Positions 50,848 through 60,371 of a stretch of 64,000 bases of DNA are shown in pieces. The first letter of the stretch is position 1. Every line of letters starts with the position of its first letter. This stretch comes from Pseudonocardia alaniniphila. Its GTDB lineage: Bacteria > Actinomycetota > Actinomycetes > Mycobacteriales > Pseudonocardiaceae. The DNA lies in assembly GCF_022524485.1 (NCBI RefSeq), contig NZ_JAKXMK010000037.1:56289-120288 (forward strand), in the 5' to 3' direction. The notes below the pieces were generated by a model that saw nothing but the letters and a program-made list of their open reading frames with translations, ran no database searches and was not told where the DNA came from. Made by a program: the position numbers and the translations under genes.

Positions 50848-51294
50848 GCCACTCTCCATCCCATCGGCTGCTGATGCTCGGGTGCAGGAGCCGGTTCTCG
50901 GCTCACCCGGCCACCTTCGCGCCGACAGGCCCGCTTCGCGCCGGGGACCTCCCTAGTCAAGGCCCCGGGTGGTCGCCGGCGACGGCAGCGAGCGCGACGA
51001 CCACGTCAAGATCGGCGCTGCCGGCAACTGTCGTGCTGCGGGTGCGGAACCGGCCCTACCGCCGGATATGTACGGATGAGGAACACGACACCGCCGCCGG
51101 CGGCGTCCCCGACGTCTACGAGATGGACGACGCACGCGACTGAAGCCCGACGTCCAGCCCGCTCTCGGTGCGTTCGTTCCCGCTGCTGGAGTCAGCCCTG
51201 TCGGCGGGCTCGGCGTTCGTCAACTCGCTCGACCGTGGCCCGTGCGGCAGGGCCATGGCGGCGTTGTTCGCCGCATTCGTGCTGGACGGCGGGC
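50848..51294. other. Intergenic region, SDR to haloacid dehalogenase
   Basis: About 450 bases with no supportable gene. A short plus-strand stretch (51175-51300) reads protein-like (SALSAGSAFVNSLDRGPCGR) but has no start signal and is probably debris. Confidence 0.35.
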
Positions 51295-51981
51295 TTATTC
51301 CGATGCCGGTCGACCCTCGGCGGCGAGGATCTCGTCCACCACCGCAGCGATGTCCTTGCCGACGATCTGCGGCTGCGCGCCGATCGGGCTCATGACCATG
51401 CCGGGCCGCGCCACGAACGCTGCCCGGCAGTGCGCGGCCAGCGCGCCGGAGATGTCCCAGGAGTGCGCGGCTACGAGCCACACGTCGGAGTTCGGCACGC
51501 CGAACCGGCGCGCGACGGCGTTGTAGGGCTCTCGGGCGGGCTTGAGTCGGCGCACGCTGTCGGCGGACACCACGGCCGTGAAGTAGTCCCGGATGCCGGC
51601 ACTGGTCAGCTGCGCCTCACCGACGGACTCGACGGAGTTCACCAGCGCGACCGCGGTCAGGCCGGACGGCTGCAGCTTCGCCAGCGCCGCGGGCACTTCG
51701 GGATGCGGTGGCAGCGACTCCATCCTGCCCACCATCGTCAGCACGTCCTCGTCGGAGACCGCGACACCCTGCCGCTGGGCCAGCATCCGCATGGCCGCCC
51801 GTTGTGCAGTGCTGAAGTCGACGTACTGATCGGTCAGGCCGCCGACGAAGGACAGCTGCAGCATCTGGGCGAACCACTGCGCGCGGAGTGCCGCAGACCC
51901 GAACAGTTGCTCGAAGTGCGGGTCGAGCGCTCGAAGGTCGAGCAGGGTCTCGTTGACGTCGAACGCGACAACGGTGGCCAC
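51295..51981 (-). CDS. Haloacid dehalogenase type II
   Basis: A 228-residue HAD protein: nucleophile Asp8 in AFDVNETLLD, motif II Ser in VNSVES, the Lys in RRLKPAREPYNA and the acidic motif in HSWDISGA. The helical cap insertion (FEQLFGSAALRAQWFAQMLQ) is of the (S)-2-haloacid dehalogenase type. Members remove halide from 2-haloacids, though some act on other phosphates. Confidence 0.87.
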   Translation of the reverse strand: MATVVAFDVNETLLDLRALDPHFEQLFGSAALRAQWFAQMLQLSFVGGLTDQYVDFSTAQRAAMRMLAQRQGVAVSDEDVLTMVGRMESLPPHPEVPAALAKLQPSGLTAVALVNSVESVGEAQLTSAGIRDYFTAVVSADSVRRLKPAREPYNAVARRFGVPNSDVWLVAAHSWDISGALAAHCRAAFVARPGMVMSPIGAQPQIVGKDIAAVVDEILAAEGRPASE

Positions 51982-52092
51982 GTGGTGTGATGTCCTCTCT
52001 CGAATGTCCTCGCGACGCTGGTCGGATGTGGGGTTGGACCCGGCACGCGCACGGAAGCGGTCGGCACATCGCCCGTCCCGCCGGGCCGAGGC

Positions 52093-52578
52093 TCACAGCC
52101 GTCCTGCGTGCTCCCGCCGATAGCGGAGAAGCCCGACGACGTCCTCGGGGACCAGCCGTCCGATGGCGTTGCTGGAATAGACGCTGACCACGACGGCGCC
52201 GGTCTCGTCGAGCACGAAGCCGGTGGACTCGAGGTGGCCGCGCTCCTCGTTGACGAACGCCCCGGTTGCCGTGGCGATCGCGTGAGCGTCCGCGCTGTGG
52301 CCGATCGGGAAACGAAGCCGGTGCTTGTCGATGAGGGCGCGAGTGGTCGCCTCGTCGTCGACCGAGAGCGCGACGACGTCGGCGTCGACCTCGGCGAGAC
52401 TGTCGTGGGCGCGTTCGAAGGCGCGTAGCTGGGCGTTGCAGTACCGGCACCAGGAGCCGCGGTAGAAGAGGACGACGCCGTAGCGGCCGCTCAGTGCGTC
52501 GGGCAGCCGGAGCGTGCCGCCACCGGCGACTTCCACCGACAGTGAGGGGAACTTGTCGCCGGGCTTGAGCAGGGTCAT
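52093..52578 (-). CDS. Peroxiredoxin-like (AhpC/TSA) protein
   Basis: A 161-residue thioredoxin-fold protein with the active-site CRYC (Cys44, Cys47) in VVLFYRGSWCRYCNAQLRAF, and LRLPDALSGRYGV before it. A peroxiredoxin or atypical 2-Cys reductase is likely. It lies 111 bases upstream of the dehalogenase gene on the same strand. Confidence 0.87.
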   Translation of the reverse strand: MTLLKPGDKFPSLSVEVAGGGTLRLPDALSGRYGVVLFYRGSWCRYCNAQLRAFERAHDSLAEVDADVVALSVDDEATTRALIDKHRLRFPIGHSADAHAIATATGAFVNEERGHLESTGFVLDETGAVVVSVYSSNAIGRLVPEDVVGLLRYRREHAGRL

Positions 52579-53007
52579 GACTTCTCCTTCGAGGGAGCTT
52601 CCAGATCTGGCCGCCGTCGGGGCAGCGCGGGTGCGCGACGAAGGGGAGCGCCCGGGCGTGATGAGCGCGCGGTCGGCGAGTACGTGAACGATTCGCTGGT
52701 GCGGGCTCTCACCGATCTCTGCCGGCTCCTGGCTCCGGATTCAGCCTGCATCACGGTCGCGACGGATGGTGAGCGGTAGGCGTTCACAGCTCGTCCACTG
52801 CCTACCTCCGGTCATGACTGGATCGTTCGCTCCATTTCTAACTCCCCGATTCTGGATCGTCAACTCCAGTACTGGAAGGTGGGTCGGGCCGTGACGCGCC
52901 GGATCTGGTCGGTCGCCTGACGCAGTGGCCGATGAGTTCGTCGTGCGGGCACGGTCTGTACCGGCATAGCTCGAGCCGAGAAGACGACGTGATCAGTGAG
53001 GGAGCTC
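52579..53007. other. Intergenic region with a palindrome and direct repeats
   Basis: About 430 bases without a gene. TCCAGTACTGGA is a 12-bp perfect palindrome (52865-52876), preceded by two imperfect repeats of ctggatcgt at 52818 and 52852. They probably regulate the DUF899 gene or the divergent peroxiredoxin. A plus-strand frame ending at 52780 (NDSLVRALTDLCRLLAPDSA) is a possible relic. Confidence 0.4.
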
Positions 53008-53715
53008 ATGACCAGCAACGCATTACCACCGGTCGTCGACGCCGACACGTGGCAGCGCGAACTCGACTTGCTGCGCGCCCGGGAGAAGGCAGCGACCCGC
53101 GAGCTCGACGCGATCGCCGCGCAGCGCCGCCGTATGCCGATGGTCACGATGCCGGACTACACCCTGGAGGGGGAGGACGGGCCGGTCCGGCTGGCGGAGA
53201 TCTTCGGCGCGGCGTCGCAGCTGATCGTCTACAACCACATGTGGTTCCCGGGTGAGAAATGGCAGTGCTCGGGCTGCACCGGGTTGACCTCGCAGTACGC
53301 TCGGTTGGACATCTTGAACAACTACGACGCCCGGTTCGTCATCGTCACCCAAGGCCCGATCGACGAGGCACTTGCCTACAAGCGGCTGGTCGGGAACACC
53401 ATGACCTGGTATTCGACGGCGAACAGTGCATTCGGCGCCGATGTCGGCGCACCTCCGGGTGGCCATTTCGCTGTCAACGTGTTCCTCCGCGACGGCGATA
53501 CTGTTTATCGCACCTGGCACACCAACGGTCGTGGCACCGAACAGCTCAGCTACAGCTTCGCGTTGATCGATCTGTTGCCCTACGGACGGCAGGAGGTGTG
53601 GCAGGACTCGCCTGAAGGCTGGCCGCAGGGACCCACGTACAGCCGGTGGGCCGAGTCCCAGGACATCGCCGCGCTCTACGGCCCGTCGGAGGCACGGAAC
53701 ACGATCACGTCGTGA
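53008..53715 (+). CDS. DUF899 thioredoxin-like protein
   Basis: A 235-residue protein of the DUF899 group: RELDLLRAREKAATRELDAI and RRRMPMVTMP at the start, IVYNHMWFPGEKWQCSGCTG with a Cys pair, and GGHFAVNVFLRDGDTVYRTW later. The fold is thioredoxin-like; the function is not established. GAGGGAG lies 3 bases before the ATG. Confidence 0.85.
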   Translation: MTSNALPPVVDADTWQRELDLLRAREKAATRELDAIAAQRRRMPMVTMPDYTLEGEDGPVRLAEIFGAASQLIVYNHMWFPGEKWQCSGCTGLTSQYARLDILNNYDARFVIVTQGPIDEALAYKRLVGNTMTWYSTANSAFGADVGAPPGGHFAVNVFLRDGDTVYRTWHTNGRGTEQLSYSFALIDLLPYGRQEVWQDSPEGWPQGPTYSRWAESQDIAALYGPSEARNTITS

Positions 53716-53716
53716 G

Positions 53717-54043
53717 TCAGGTGTCGACCTCGTCGCCGGCGTCCTGCTCGCACAGGATCGAGTGCTCGGCGACGCGGTCGACCCACTCCGCGAGGAGCGC
53801 GGCCACCGAGGTCACGGTCTCGTCGGTGACGGTTTCGTGGACGGCGAAGAAGGCGAGCAAGCCTTGTGCGTCCGGGGTGTCGCGATCGCATCCGGCGCAG
53901 AGCCCCACGCTGCGGGTTCCCTCGACCTGGGAGCCATCAGCGAGTGTCAGCGGATGCGATGTGCGCGCGACGAGCATCAAGGGCTCGTCGCAGCGATGGC
54001 AGCAGCGCCCGCCGGCAGCGTCGACCTCGATCTCCGGTGACAC
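53717..54043 (-). CDS. DUF6300-like small protein coupled to dnaE
   Basis: A 108-residue protein with two Cys pairs, CHRC near residue 15 and CAGC near residue 50, then an acidic C-terminal helix region (DETVTSVAALLAEWVDRVAE) typical of DUF6300. Its GTG shares one base with the dnaE stop (TAGTG), so it is probably translated by reinitiation after DnaE. Its product may bind zinc; no role is known. It converges on the DUF899 gene. Confidence 0.7.
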   Translation of the reverse strand: MSPEIEVDAAGGRCCHRCDEPLMLVARTSHPLTLADGSQVEGTRSVGLCAGCDRDTPDAQGLLAFFAVHETVTDETVTSVAALLAEWVDRVAEHSILCEQDAGDEVDT

Positions 54044-57000
54044 TAGGACGCGACCGCGATCCCCGGGATGTGTTTGAGCTCCCCCAGCAGGGCGGAGGAG
54101 ACCGTCACCGAGAATCCGTCGATCGCCAGTGGCGTCTCCCGGTTCCGGTAACACAGCACCAGCGTGAGGGGAGTGCTGCCTGCGTGTGCGACGAGTGCCG
54201 ACTTCAGCTCTGACACCACCGCGTGGTCCAGCTTCAACGCGTCGGCCTTGAGCACGAGCGGTGGCTCTCCCATGCCCGCCTGCGCCGCGGCCACGTCGAG
54301 GGTGATGATCCCCGACGCGAAGATCGACATGCGCTGCTCGTCGCGGATGTTCACCCGTCCCTTGACCGCGACGGCCGAGTCGGCGACGAGGTCCTCGTGC
54401 ATCGCGAGGTACGACTTCGGGAAGAACAGCACCTCGATGGCGGCGTCGAGATCTTCGATCGTGACGATCGCCCAGGGCTCGCCCTTCTTGTTCACCCGGC
54501 GATCGACGGAGACGATCATGCCCGCGATCGCGACCTCGCCCTCCTTGGGCGGGTCGTCGAGGATCGAGGCGATGGGCCGGGGGGCGTGCTTGCGCAGGAT
54601 CCGTTCGGTGCCGTCGAGGGGATGCGCGGAGACGTAGAGCCCGAGCATCTCGCGCTCGTAGGCGAGCATCTGCTTTCGCGGCCACTCTTCGTCGTCGATC
54701 TTCAGGTGCGCGAGCGGTGAGTGCTCGGCGGGCGCCGGTTCGTCACCCATACCGCCGAAGAGGTCGAACTGGCCGCGCTCCTCGTGCCGCTTGAGGTTGG
54801 TGACGGCGTCGACGGCGTCCTCGTGGACCATGAGCAGCGACTTGCGGGGCTGGCCGAACGAGTCGAACGCTCCTGCTTTGATCAGCGACTCGATGGTGCG
54901 CTTGTTGCAGCAGACCAGGCTGACCTTCTCGAGGAAGTCGGTGAAGGAGGTGAACCGGCCCTTGTTCTTGCGGGTCTCGATGATGGCTTCGACGACGTTG
55001 GCGCCGACGTTGCGGACCGCTCCGAGCCCGAAGCGGATGTCGCCGCCGACCGCGGAGAACCACAGGTCGGAGTCGTTGACGTCCGGGGGGAGGACCTTGA
55101 TGCCCATCCGGCGGCACTCGGCGAGGTAGACGGCCGACTTGTCCTTGTTGTCGCCGATCGACGTCAGCTGGGCGGCCATGAACTCGACCGGGTAGTTGGC
55201 CTTCAGATAGGCCGTCCAGTACGCGACCAGGCCGTAGCCGGCGGTGTGGGACTTGTTGAAGGCGTATCCGGCGAAGGGCAGCATGACGTCCCAGAGCGTC
55301 TGGCACGCCTCCTCCGAGAAGCTCTTGCCGGTCATGCCGGCGCGGAACCCCTCGAACTCCTTCTCGATGATCTCCTTCTTCTTCTTGCCCATCGCGCGGC
55401 GCAGCAGGTCGGCCTGGCCGAGGCTGTACCCGGCGAGCTGCTGGGCGATGGCCATCACCTGCTCCTGGTAGACCAGCAGGTGATAGGTCTCGCCGAGGAT
55501 CGGGTCGAGCGCGTCCTGGAGCTCCGGGTGGATCGGGGTGATCTTCTGCCGGCCGTTCGAGCGCTCCGCGTAGTCCATGTGCGCGTTCGCGGCCATCGGG
55601 CCTGGCCGGTACAGCGCGAGCGCCGCGGCGATGTCACCGAAGTGCGTGGGTGCCATGGCCTTGAGAAGCGTCCGCATCCCACCGCCGTCGAGCTGGAACA
55701 CCCCGAGCGTGTCACCGCGGGAGAGGAGCTCGTAGGTCTTCTTGTCGTCCAGCTTGAGCGTCGGCAGGTCGATTTCGGTGCCGTGGTTCGCGGCGACCGC
55801 TTTCACCGCGTCGTCGACGACGGTGAGGGTGCGCAGCCCGAGGAAGTCCATCTTCAGCAGGCCGATGTCCTCACACGATGGGAAGTCCCATCCGGTGATG
55901 ACCGATCCGTCGTCGCGCTTCCACAGCGGGATGACATCCAGCAGCGGCTCCGAGGAGAGGATCACCGCGCAGGCGTGCACCCCGGCGTTGCGGACCAGGC
56001 CTTCCAGCCCGCGTGCTGTGCCCATGATCCTGCCGACCTCGGGGTCGGTCTCGGAGAGGGTTCGGACCTCCGCGGCTTCGGCGTAACGCTCGTGGCTCGG
56101 GTCGAAGATGCCGGACAGCGGGATGTCCTTCGCCGCGATCGGCGGCGGCAGTGCCTTCGAGATCCGGTCGGCGATGGCGAAACCGGGTTGCCCGTGCAGA
56201 ACTCGGGCGGAGTCCTTGAGCGCGGCCTTGGTCTTGATCGTGCCGAAGGTGATGACCTGGGCGACGTTCTCCTCGCCCCACTTGTCGACGGTGTAGCGCA
56301 TCACCTCACCGCGCCGACGTTCGTCGAAGTCCAGGTCGATGTCGGGCGGGCTGACCCGCTCCGGGTTGAGGAATCGCTCGAAGATGAGCTTGTGCTCGAT
56401 CGGGTCCAGGTCGGTGATGTGCAGGATGTAGGCGACCAGTGAGCCCGTGGCCGAACCGCGGCCCGGTCCCACGGCGATCTTCTGTGACTTGGCCCAGCGA
56501 ACCAGGTCGCCGACCACCAGGAAGTAGCCCGGGAACCCCATCTTCGAGATCACGCGCAGTTCGATCTCGATACGTTCCTTGTACTCCGCGGTCAACCCGT
56601 CAGGGAACCGCGACGGCGTGTACTTCTCGACCTCCGCGCGCAGCAGATCGTCTTCCGTCTCCCCGGGCTGAAGAGGGAATCTCGGCATCCGGTCGATCTC
56701 GGCATAGACCTCGGCGTACGATTCGACGCGTTCAGCGATCAGCAGCGTACTGTCGGCCGCGCCAGGGACTTCTTTGTCCCAGTATTCGCGCATGTCCGCC
56801 GCGCTCTTGAGATAGTAGCCGTCGCCGTCGAACTTGAATCGGTTCGGATCATCGAGGGTCTTGCCCGACTGCACGCACAGCAGAGCGGAATGCGCTTCGG
56901 CCTGATCCTGTGTGACGTAATGCGAGTCATTCGTGGCGAGCGGCGGCAGGTTGAGTTTCTTCGCGACCCCGAGGAGACCCTCACGAACGGAGCGCTCGAT

Positions 57001-57615
57001 CGGGAGGCCGTGGTCCATGAGCTCGAGGAAGAAGTTCTCGGCCCCGAAGATGTCGCGGTAGTCGCTCGCCGCCTGTAGCGCTGCTTCCTCCTGGCCGAGA
57101 CGCAGCCTGGTCTGTACCTCCCCGGACGGGCAGCCCGTGGTCGCGATGATCCCCTCGGCGTGTTCCGCGACGAGTTCGCGGTCCATGCGCGGCTTGCGGT
57201 AGTAACCCTCGAACGAAGCAAGGCTGGAGAGCTTGAACAGGTTGCGCAGGCCCGTGGCGTTGCGAGCCAGCATCGTCATGTGCGTGTACGCGCCCGCGCC
57301 CGAGACGTCGCCACCCTCGCCGAACTCGTCGGAACCGCGCTGCGACGCCTGACCCCAGAATATGGGTTTCTTGATGTGGCGGCTGGCCGGTGCGAGATAC
57401 GCCTCGATACCGATGATCGGTTTGACGCTGCTCTTCGTCGCGCGGCGATAGAATTCCGCGGACCCGTACATGTTTCCATGATCGGTCATCGCCACCGCCG
57501 GCATGCCGAGCCGCTCGGCCTCGCCGAACAGCGCATTTACCTTCGCTGCGCCGTCGAGCATCGAGTACTCGGTGTGCACATGCAGGTGAACAAATGAATC
57601 CGCCACAGGCCCCAT
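54043..57615 (-). CDS. dnaE: DNA polymerase III alpha subunit
   Basis: A 1190-residue replicative polymerase. PHP domain starts SFVHLHVHTEYSMLDGAAK; the polymerase catalytic Asp pair is in PPDIDLDFDERRRGEV around residue 425; then the fingers, the (HhH)2 region, an OB domain (PRPIASILDDPPKEGEVAIA) and a C-terminal domain. Length and order match actinobacterial DnaE1. ATG 57615 has GAGGGAGAG just upstream; GTG 57606 is a possible alternative. Chromosomal housekeeping gene, not accessory. Confidence 0.96.
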   Translation of the reverse strand: MGPVADSFVHLHVHTEYSMLDGAAKVNALFGEAERLGMPAVAMTDHGNMYGSAEFYRRATKSSVKPIIGIEAYLAPASRHIKKPIFWGQASQRGSDEFGEGGDVSGAGAYTHMTMLARNATGLRNLFKLSSLASFEGYYRKPRMDRELVAEHAEGIIATTGCPSGEVQTRLRLGQEEAALQAASDYRDIFGAENFFLELMDHGLPIERSVREGLLGVAKKLNLPPLATNDSHYVTQDQAEAHSALLCVQSGKTLDDPNRFKFDGDGYYLKSAADMREYWDKEVPGAADSTLLIAERVESYAEVYAEIDRMPRFPLQPGETEDDLLRAEVEKYTPSRFPDGLTAEYKERIEIELRVISKMGFPGYFLVVGDLVRWAKSQKIAVGPGRGSATGSLVAYILHITDLDPIEHKLIFERFLNPERVSPPDIDLDFDERRRGEVMRYTVDKWGEENVAQVITFGTIKTKAALKDSARVLHGQPGFAIADRISKALPPPIAAKDIPLSGIFDPSHERYAEAAEVRTLSETDPEVGRIMGTARGLEGLVRNAGVHACAVILSSEPLLDVIPLWKRDDGSVITGWDFPSCEDIGLLKMDFLGLRTLTVVDDAVKAVAANHGTEIDLPTLKLDDKKTYELLSRGDTLGVFQLDGGGMRTLLKAMAPTHFGDIAAALALYRPGPMAANAHMDYAERSNGRQKITPIHPELQDALDPILGETYHLLVYQEQVMAIAQQLAGYSLGQADLLRRAMGKKKKEIIEKEFEGFRAGMTGKSFSEEACQTLWDVMLPFAGYAFNKSHTAGYGLVAYWTAYLKANYPVEFMAAQLTSIGDNKDKSAVYLAECRRMGIKVLPPDVNDSDLWFSAVGGDIRFGLGAVRNVGANVVEAIIETRKNKGRFTSFTDFLEKVSLVCCNKRTIESLIKAGAFDSFGQPRKSLLMVHEDAVDAVTNLKRHEERGQFDLFGGMGDEPAPAEHSPLAHLKIDDEEWPRKQMLAYEREMLGLYVSAHPLDGTERILRKHAPRPIASILDDPPKEGEVAIAGMIVSVDRRVNKKGEPWAIVTIEDLDAAIEVLFFPKSYLAMHEDLVADSAVAVKGRVNIRDEQRMSIFASGIITLDVAAAQAGMGEPPLVLKADALKLDHAVVSELKSALVAHAGSTPLTLVLCYRNRETPLAIDGFSVTVSSALLGELKHIPGIAVAS

Positions 57616-57998
57616 CTCTCCCTCGCGCGCCGCCGGACAGTTCTACCAGGCCTTCACCCCCGGGCCGTCCAGGTCCCGGCGCGCGTCGCCGCAACCACCT
57701 GTGCTGCGGCCCTCGCCCGCGGGACGGGGACCGCCAGAGGGCGGCCGGCCGGGTGGGGCTCTCGAGGCCGCAGGGTCGAGGAACCGCTGATGGACCGTCC
57801 CGGGCGGCCCCTCGCTCGGCGCGGACGGTCGAGGGTCGCGACCTGGGCCGGCCACAGGTTCGCGTCGGTTCGGTCTCGCGAGACGGGACGGCGGGCGCAC
57901 GTATCGCCAGGAAAGTGTGCGCGCAGCCGTTGGGGCAGCCGGCCGGTGATGGCGGACGCTCGGAACGGATCCGCGGTGGACTCGACGAGGAGGACCCG
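57616..57998. other. Divergent region of dnaE and the solute-binding protein gene
   Basis: About 380 very GC-rich bases with no gene and no recognisable hairpin or palindrome. It should contain both promoters. Confidence 0.4.
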
Positions 57999-59609
57999 AT
58001 GCTCTGGAGATCTCGTGCGGTGAGGGCGTGCGCCGCGCTGGCGGCCGCGGTCGTACTGGCCGCCTGCGGGGCCGTCGGCGCCAACCAGGGCGGCGGGGAC
58101 AGCCGGCCTCCGCTGCAGGCCATGCGCCCCTACGGCGGCGATCCGGCCACCGAAGGGGAGCCCCGCCGCGGCGGCACCCTGGTTATCGGCAACGACCGCG
58201 AGGTCGTGAGCTTCGACCCGACCGTGCAGAACGGCAACGCGGTGGCGATGGCGGTGTACGACCTGCTGCTGCGGCTGACACCCGAGGGCAAGGTCGAGCC
58301 GTACCTCGCCAAGTCGATGGAGACCACCGACGACGGGCGCACCTGGGTGATGGGGCTGCGCGAGGGGGTGCTGTTCTCCGACGGGACGCCGTTGGACGCC
58401 AACGCGGTGATCGTCAACACCCAGCGACACATCGACGCGCCGGCCTCGCCCGCGGCCGTGTACGCGAAGCAGATCACCGCGATGAGAGCCCTCGACCCGC
58501 TCACCGTCGAGTTCACGCTGGCGGCGCCGCTCGGCGACTTCCCGGTGGTGTTCACCGGGTCGATCTTCGCCGGGACGCTGGGAATGATCATCTCGCCCGC
58601 CGCGCTCGCGCAGTACGGCGACGACATCGGCAACCACCCGGTCGGGGCCGGCCCGTTCAAGGTCACGAGCTGGCAGCGGGACAACCGGATGGAGCTCACC
58701 CGCAACGAGCACTACTGGCAGCCGGGCCTGCCGCGCCTGGACGGGCTGGAGTTCCGGCCGCTGTCGGACACCGAGACCCGCTACGCCTCGATGGTCAACG
58801 GGGACGTGGACCTGATCTACGGCGGCTACAACACCGAGCTGGTCCGGGCCTACGTCGACCCGAAGTTCACCGTCTACTACGGGCCGGGAAGCGCGGGGTT
58901 CTTCTTCACTTTCAACTTCGCCCGCAAGCCGTTCGACGACCGGCGCATGCGAGAGGCGGCCGTGCGCGCGATCGACCTGCGGGCCCTGGCCGCGAGCCAG
59001 TACGGCAACCAACTGGTCGGCTCCGACAGCCTCTTCGAGGCCCGCAGCCCCTATCACACCGAGGCCGCGTCGGACCTCTGGCCGCAGTACGACCCGGAGC
59101 AGGCTCGCCGGCTGGTCCAGGAGTACGTGGCGGACGGCGGCAGCCCGCACATCACGTTCACGACCAGTCGCAGCGAGGTCTCGCTCGGCGAGTTCGTGCA
59201 GGCGCAGCTGTCCGCCGTCGGGATGCAGGTCGACGTGGAGTTCTTCGACCTGGCCGAGTTCACGTCCCGGGTGCTGCAGGGCGGTGACTTCCAGCTGATC
59301 AGCAACCTCGCTCCGGTGGACTACCCGTTCCCGGCCATCGCGCGCCTGCTGGGAACGAACGGCGCGATCAACTTCGGGAAGTACTCCAACCCGGAGGTGG
59401 ACCGGCTGCTCGCCGAGGCTGCGTCCACTCTCGACCCCGGCGTGAAGACGAAGGCGTACCAGGGGGTCGAGCGGCTGGTCAACGAGGACATCGGGCTCCT
59501 GTTCCTCAGCCGCAGCTATGCGTCGACGATCACGAAACCGGAGGTGAAGGGAATCGACCGGACCATCGGCCGCGACATCTTCTTCGCCACGACGTGGCTG
59601 GACCGGTGA
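57999..59609 (+). CDS. ABC transporter solute-binding lipoprotein (family 5)
   Basis: A 536-residue SBP_bac_5 protein. Lipobox LAAC with Cys23 after a hydrophobic signal; ligand-binding core with VEPYLAKSMETTDDGRTWVM, VEFTLAAPLGDFPVVFTGSI and NNDREV-type strands. It belongs to the peptide/nickel/opine family. ATG 57999 follows GAGGAGG by 5 bases. No permease or ATPase gene follows; the gene is alone and ends with a strong terminator, so its partners are elsewhere. Confidence 0.9.
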   Translation: MLWRSRAVRACAALAAAVVLAACGAVGANQGGGDSRPPLQAMRPYGGDPATEGEPRRGGTLVIGNDREVVSFDPTVQNGNAVAMAVYDLLLRLTPEGKVEPYLAKSMETTDDGRTWVMGLREGVLFSDGTPLDANAVIVNTQRHIDAPASPAAVYAKQITAMRALDPLTVEFTLAAPLGDFPVVFTGSIFAGTLGMIISPAALAQYGDDIGNHPVGAGPFKVTSWQRDNRMELTRNEHYWQPGLPRLDGLEFRPLSDTETRYASMVNGDVDLIYGGYNTELVRAYVDPKFTVYYGPGSAGFFFTFNFARKPFDDRRMREAAVRAIDLRALAASQYGNQLVGSDSLFEARSPYHTEAASDLWPQYDPEQARRLVQEYVADGGSPHITFTTSRSEVSLGEFVQAQLSAVGMQVDVEFFDLAEFTSRVLQGGDFQLISNLAPVDYPFPAIARLLGTNGAINFGKYSNPEVDRLLAEAASTLDPGVKTKAYQGVERLVNEDIGLLFLSRSYASTITKPEVKGIDRTIGRDIFFATTWLDR

Positions 59610-59728
59610 GCGCAACTACTCCCGGTTAGGTCGTCGGACGCCGTGTCCGGCGTGGCGGATCGTGCTCGATGTGCGCGAAGCGATCGACCGATCCCCGCCG
59701 ACACAGGAGGCGGCTCGTCCGGGTAACC

Positions 59729-59764
59729 GCGGCGCTCGCAGGACCCTCGTCCTGCGAGCGCCGC
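59729..59764 (+). terminator. Perfect 15-bp stem terminator after the solute-binding protein gene
   Basis: Arms 59729-59743 and 59750-59764 are perfectly complementary with a 6-base loop and are followed by CCCGTTTTACGG, a modest T-run. It lies 120 bases past the stop codon. Intrinsic terminators this perfect are rare in such DNA. Confidence 0.75.
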
Positions 59765-60371
59765 CCCGTTTTACGGGGTCGCTTCTTCGCGGAGATGAGT
59801 TGCTGTTCCGGAATTACTCACGATCGGTATCTCCCGTTTCCCGGGTTGCCCACCTTCTCCGCCGGCCCTGTGGTCTGCCGGGGTGAGGACGCGGCCGAAG
59901 CCCCGCGATTCGATCACGTGTCATCGAGGGAAGTGGCTGCGTCTTCCATGGCCCTGACGGCACCGGAGCCGATGCCTCGGGAGCCGAAGAAGATGCCCCC
60001 TGAGGGTTATTGTCGGGCGGCGGGGGCGACCCGAGGCTCGTAACGCGGGCTACATCGGGATTTCGCAAGGACTGGGGGAGTAGCGGTAGATCTGTACGAT
60101 TTCGGCTGATGTTCGCCGATCTCGAATCGGGCATACCGATCGTCGAACTCGAACATCACCAGTGAAGCCGGGCCGGCCCGGTGTGGGCAGTCGAGTACGA
60201 CGATGGTCTGCCCGGTCATCGCAGCCGTGACGAGGAGGGTGGGAGGGTGGTCAGCACGTCCAGGAGACGGGACGCGGTGCGTCGGACGCGAGGGCCGAGC
60301 GGAGTGTAGATGACGGTCCATGGAGTTGTCGCTGTTTACGCCGGTCAGAATGCGGATAATTGCTATGTACA
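59765..60371. other. Intergenic region before an AraC-type regulator
   Basis: About 600 bases. A minus-strand frame at 60007-60372 contains a protein-like stretch (LVMFEFDDRYARFEIGEHQP) but has no ribosome-binding site, so it is not called. Nothing else is supportable. Confidence 0.35.

Noticed and set aside
54721..56442. 573-codon plus-strand frame across dnaE
   Set aside because: Mirror frame of the conserved DnaE coding sequence.
57654..59615. 653-codon open frame on the minus strand
   Set aside because: It lies antiparallel to the complete solute-binding lipoprotein gene, has Arg/Val/Gly-rich shadow composition, no motif and no ribosome-binding site.
60007..60371. Minus-strand frame with a protein-like stretch FEFDDRYARFEIGEHQP
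   Set aside because: No ribosome-binding site or family; it would also overlap the AraC gene promoter. Left as a note in the gap entry.
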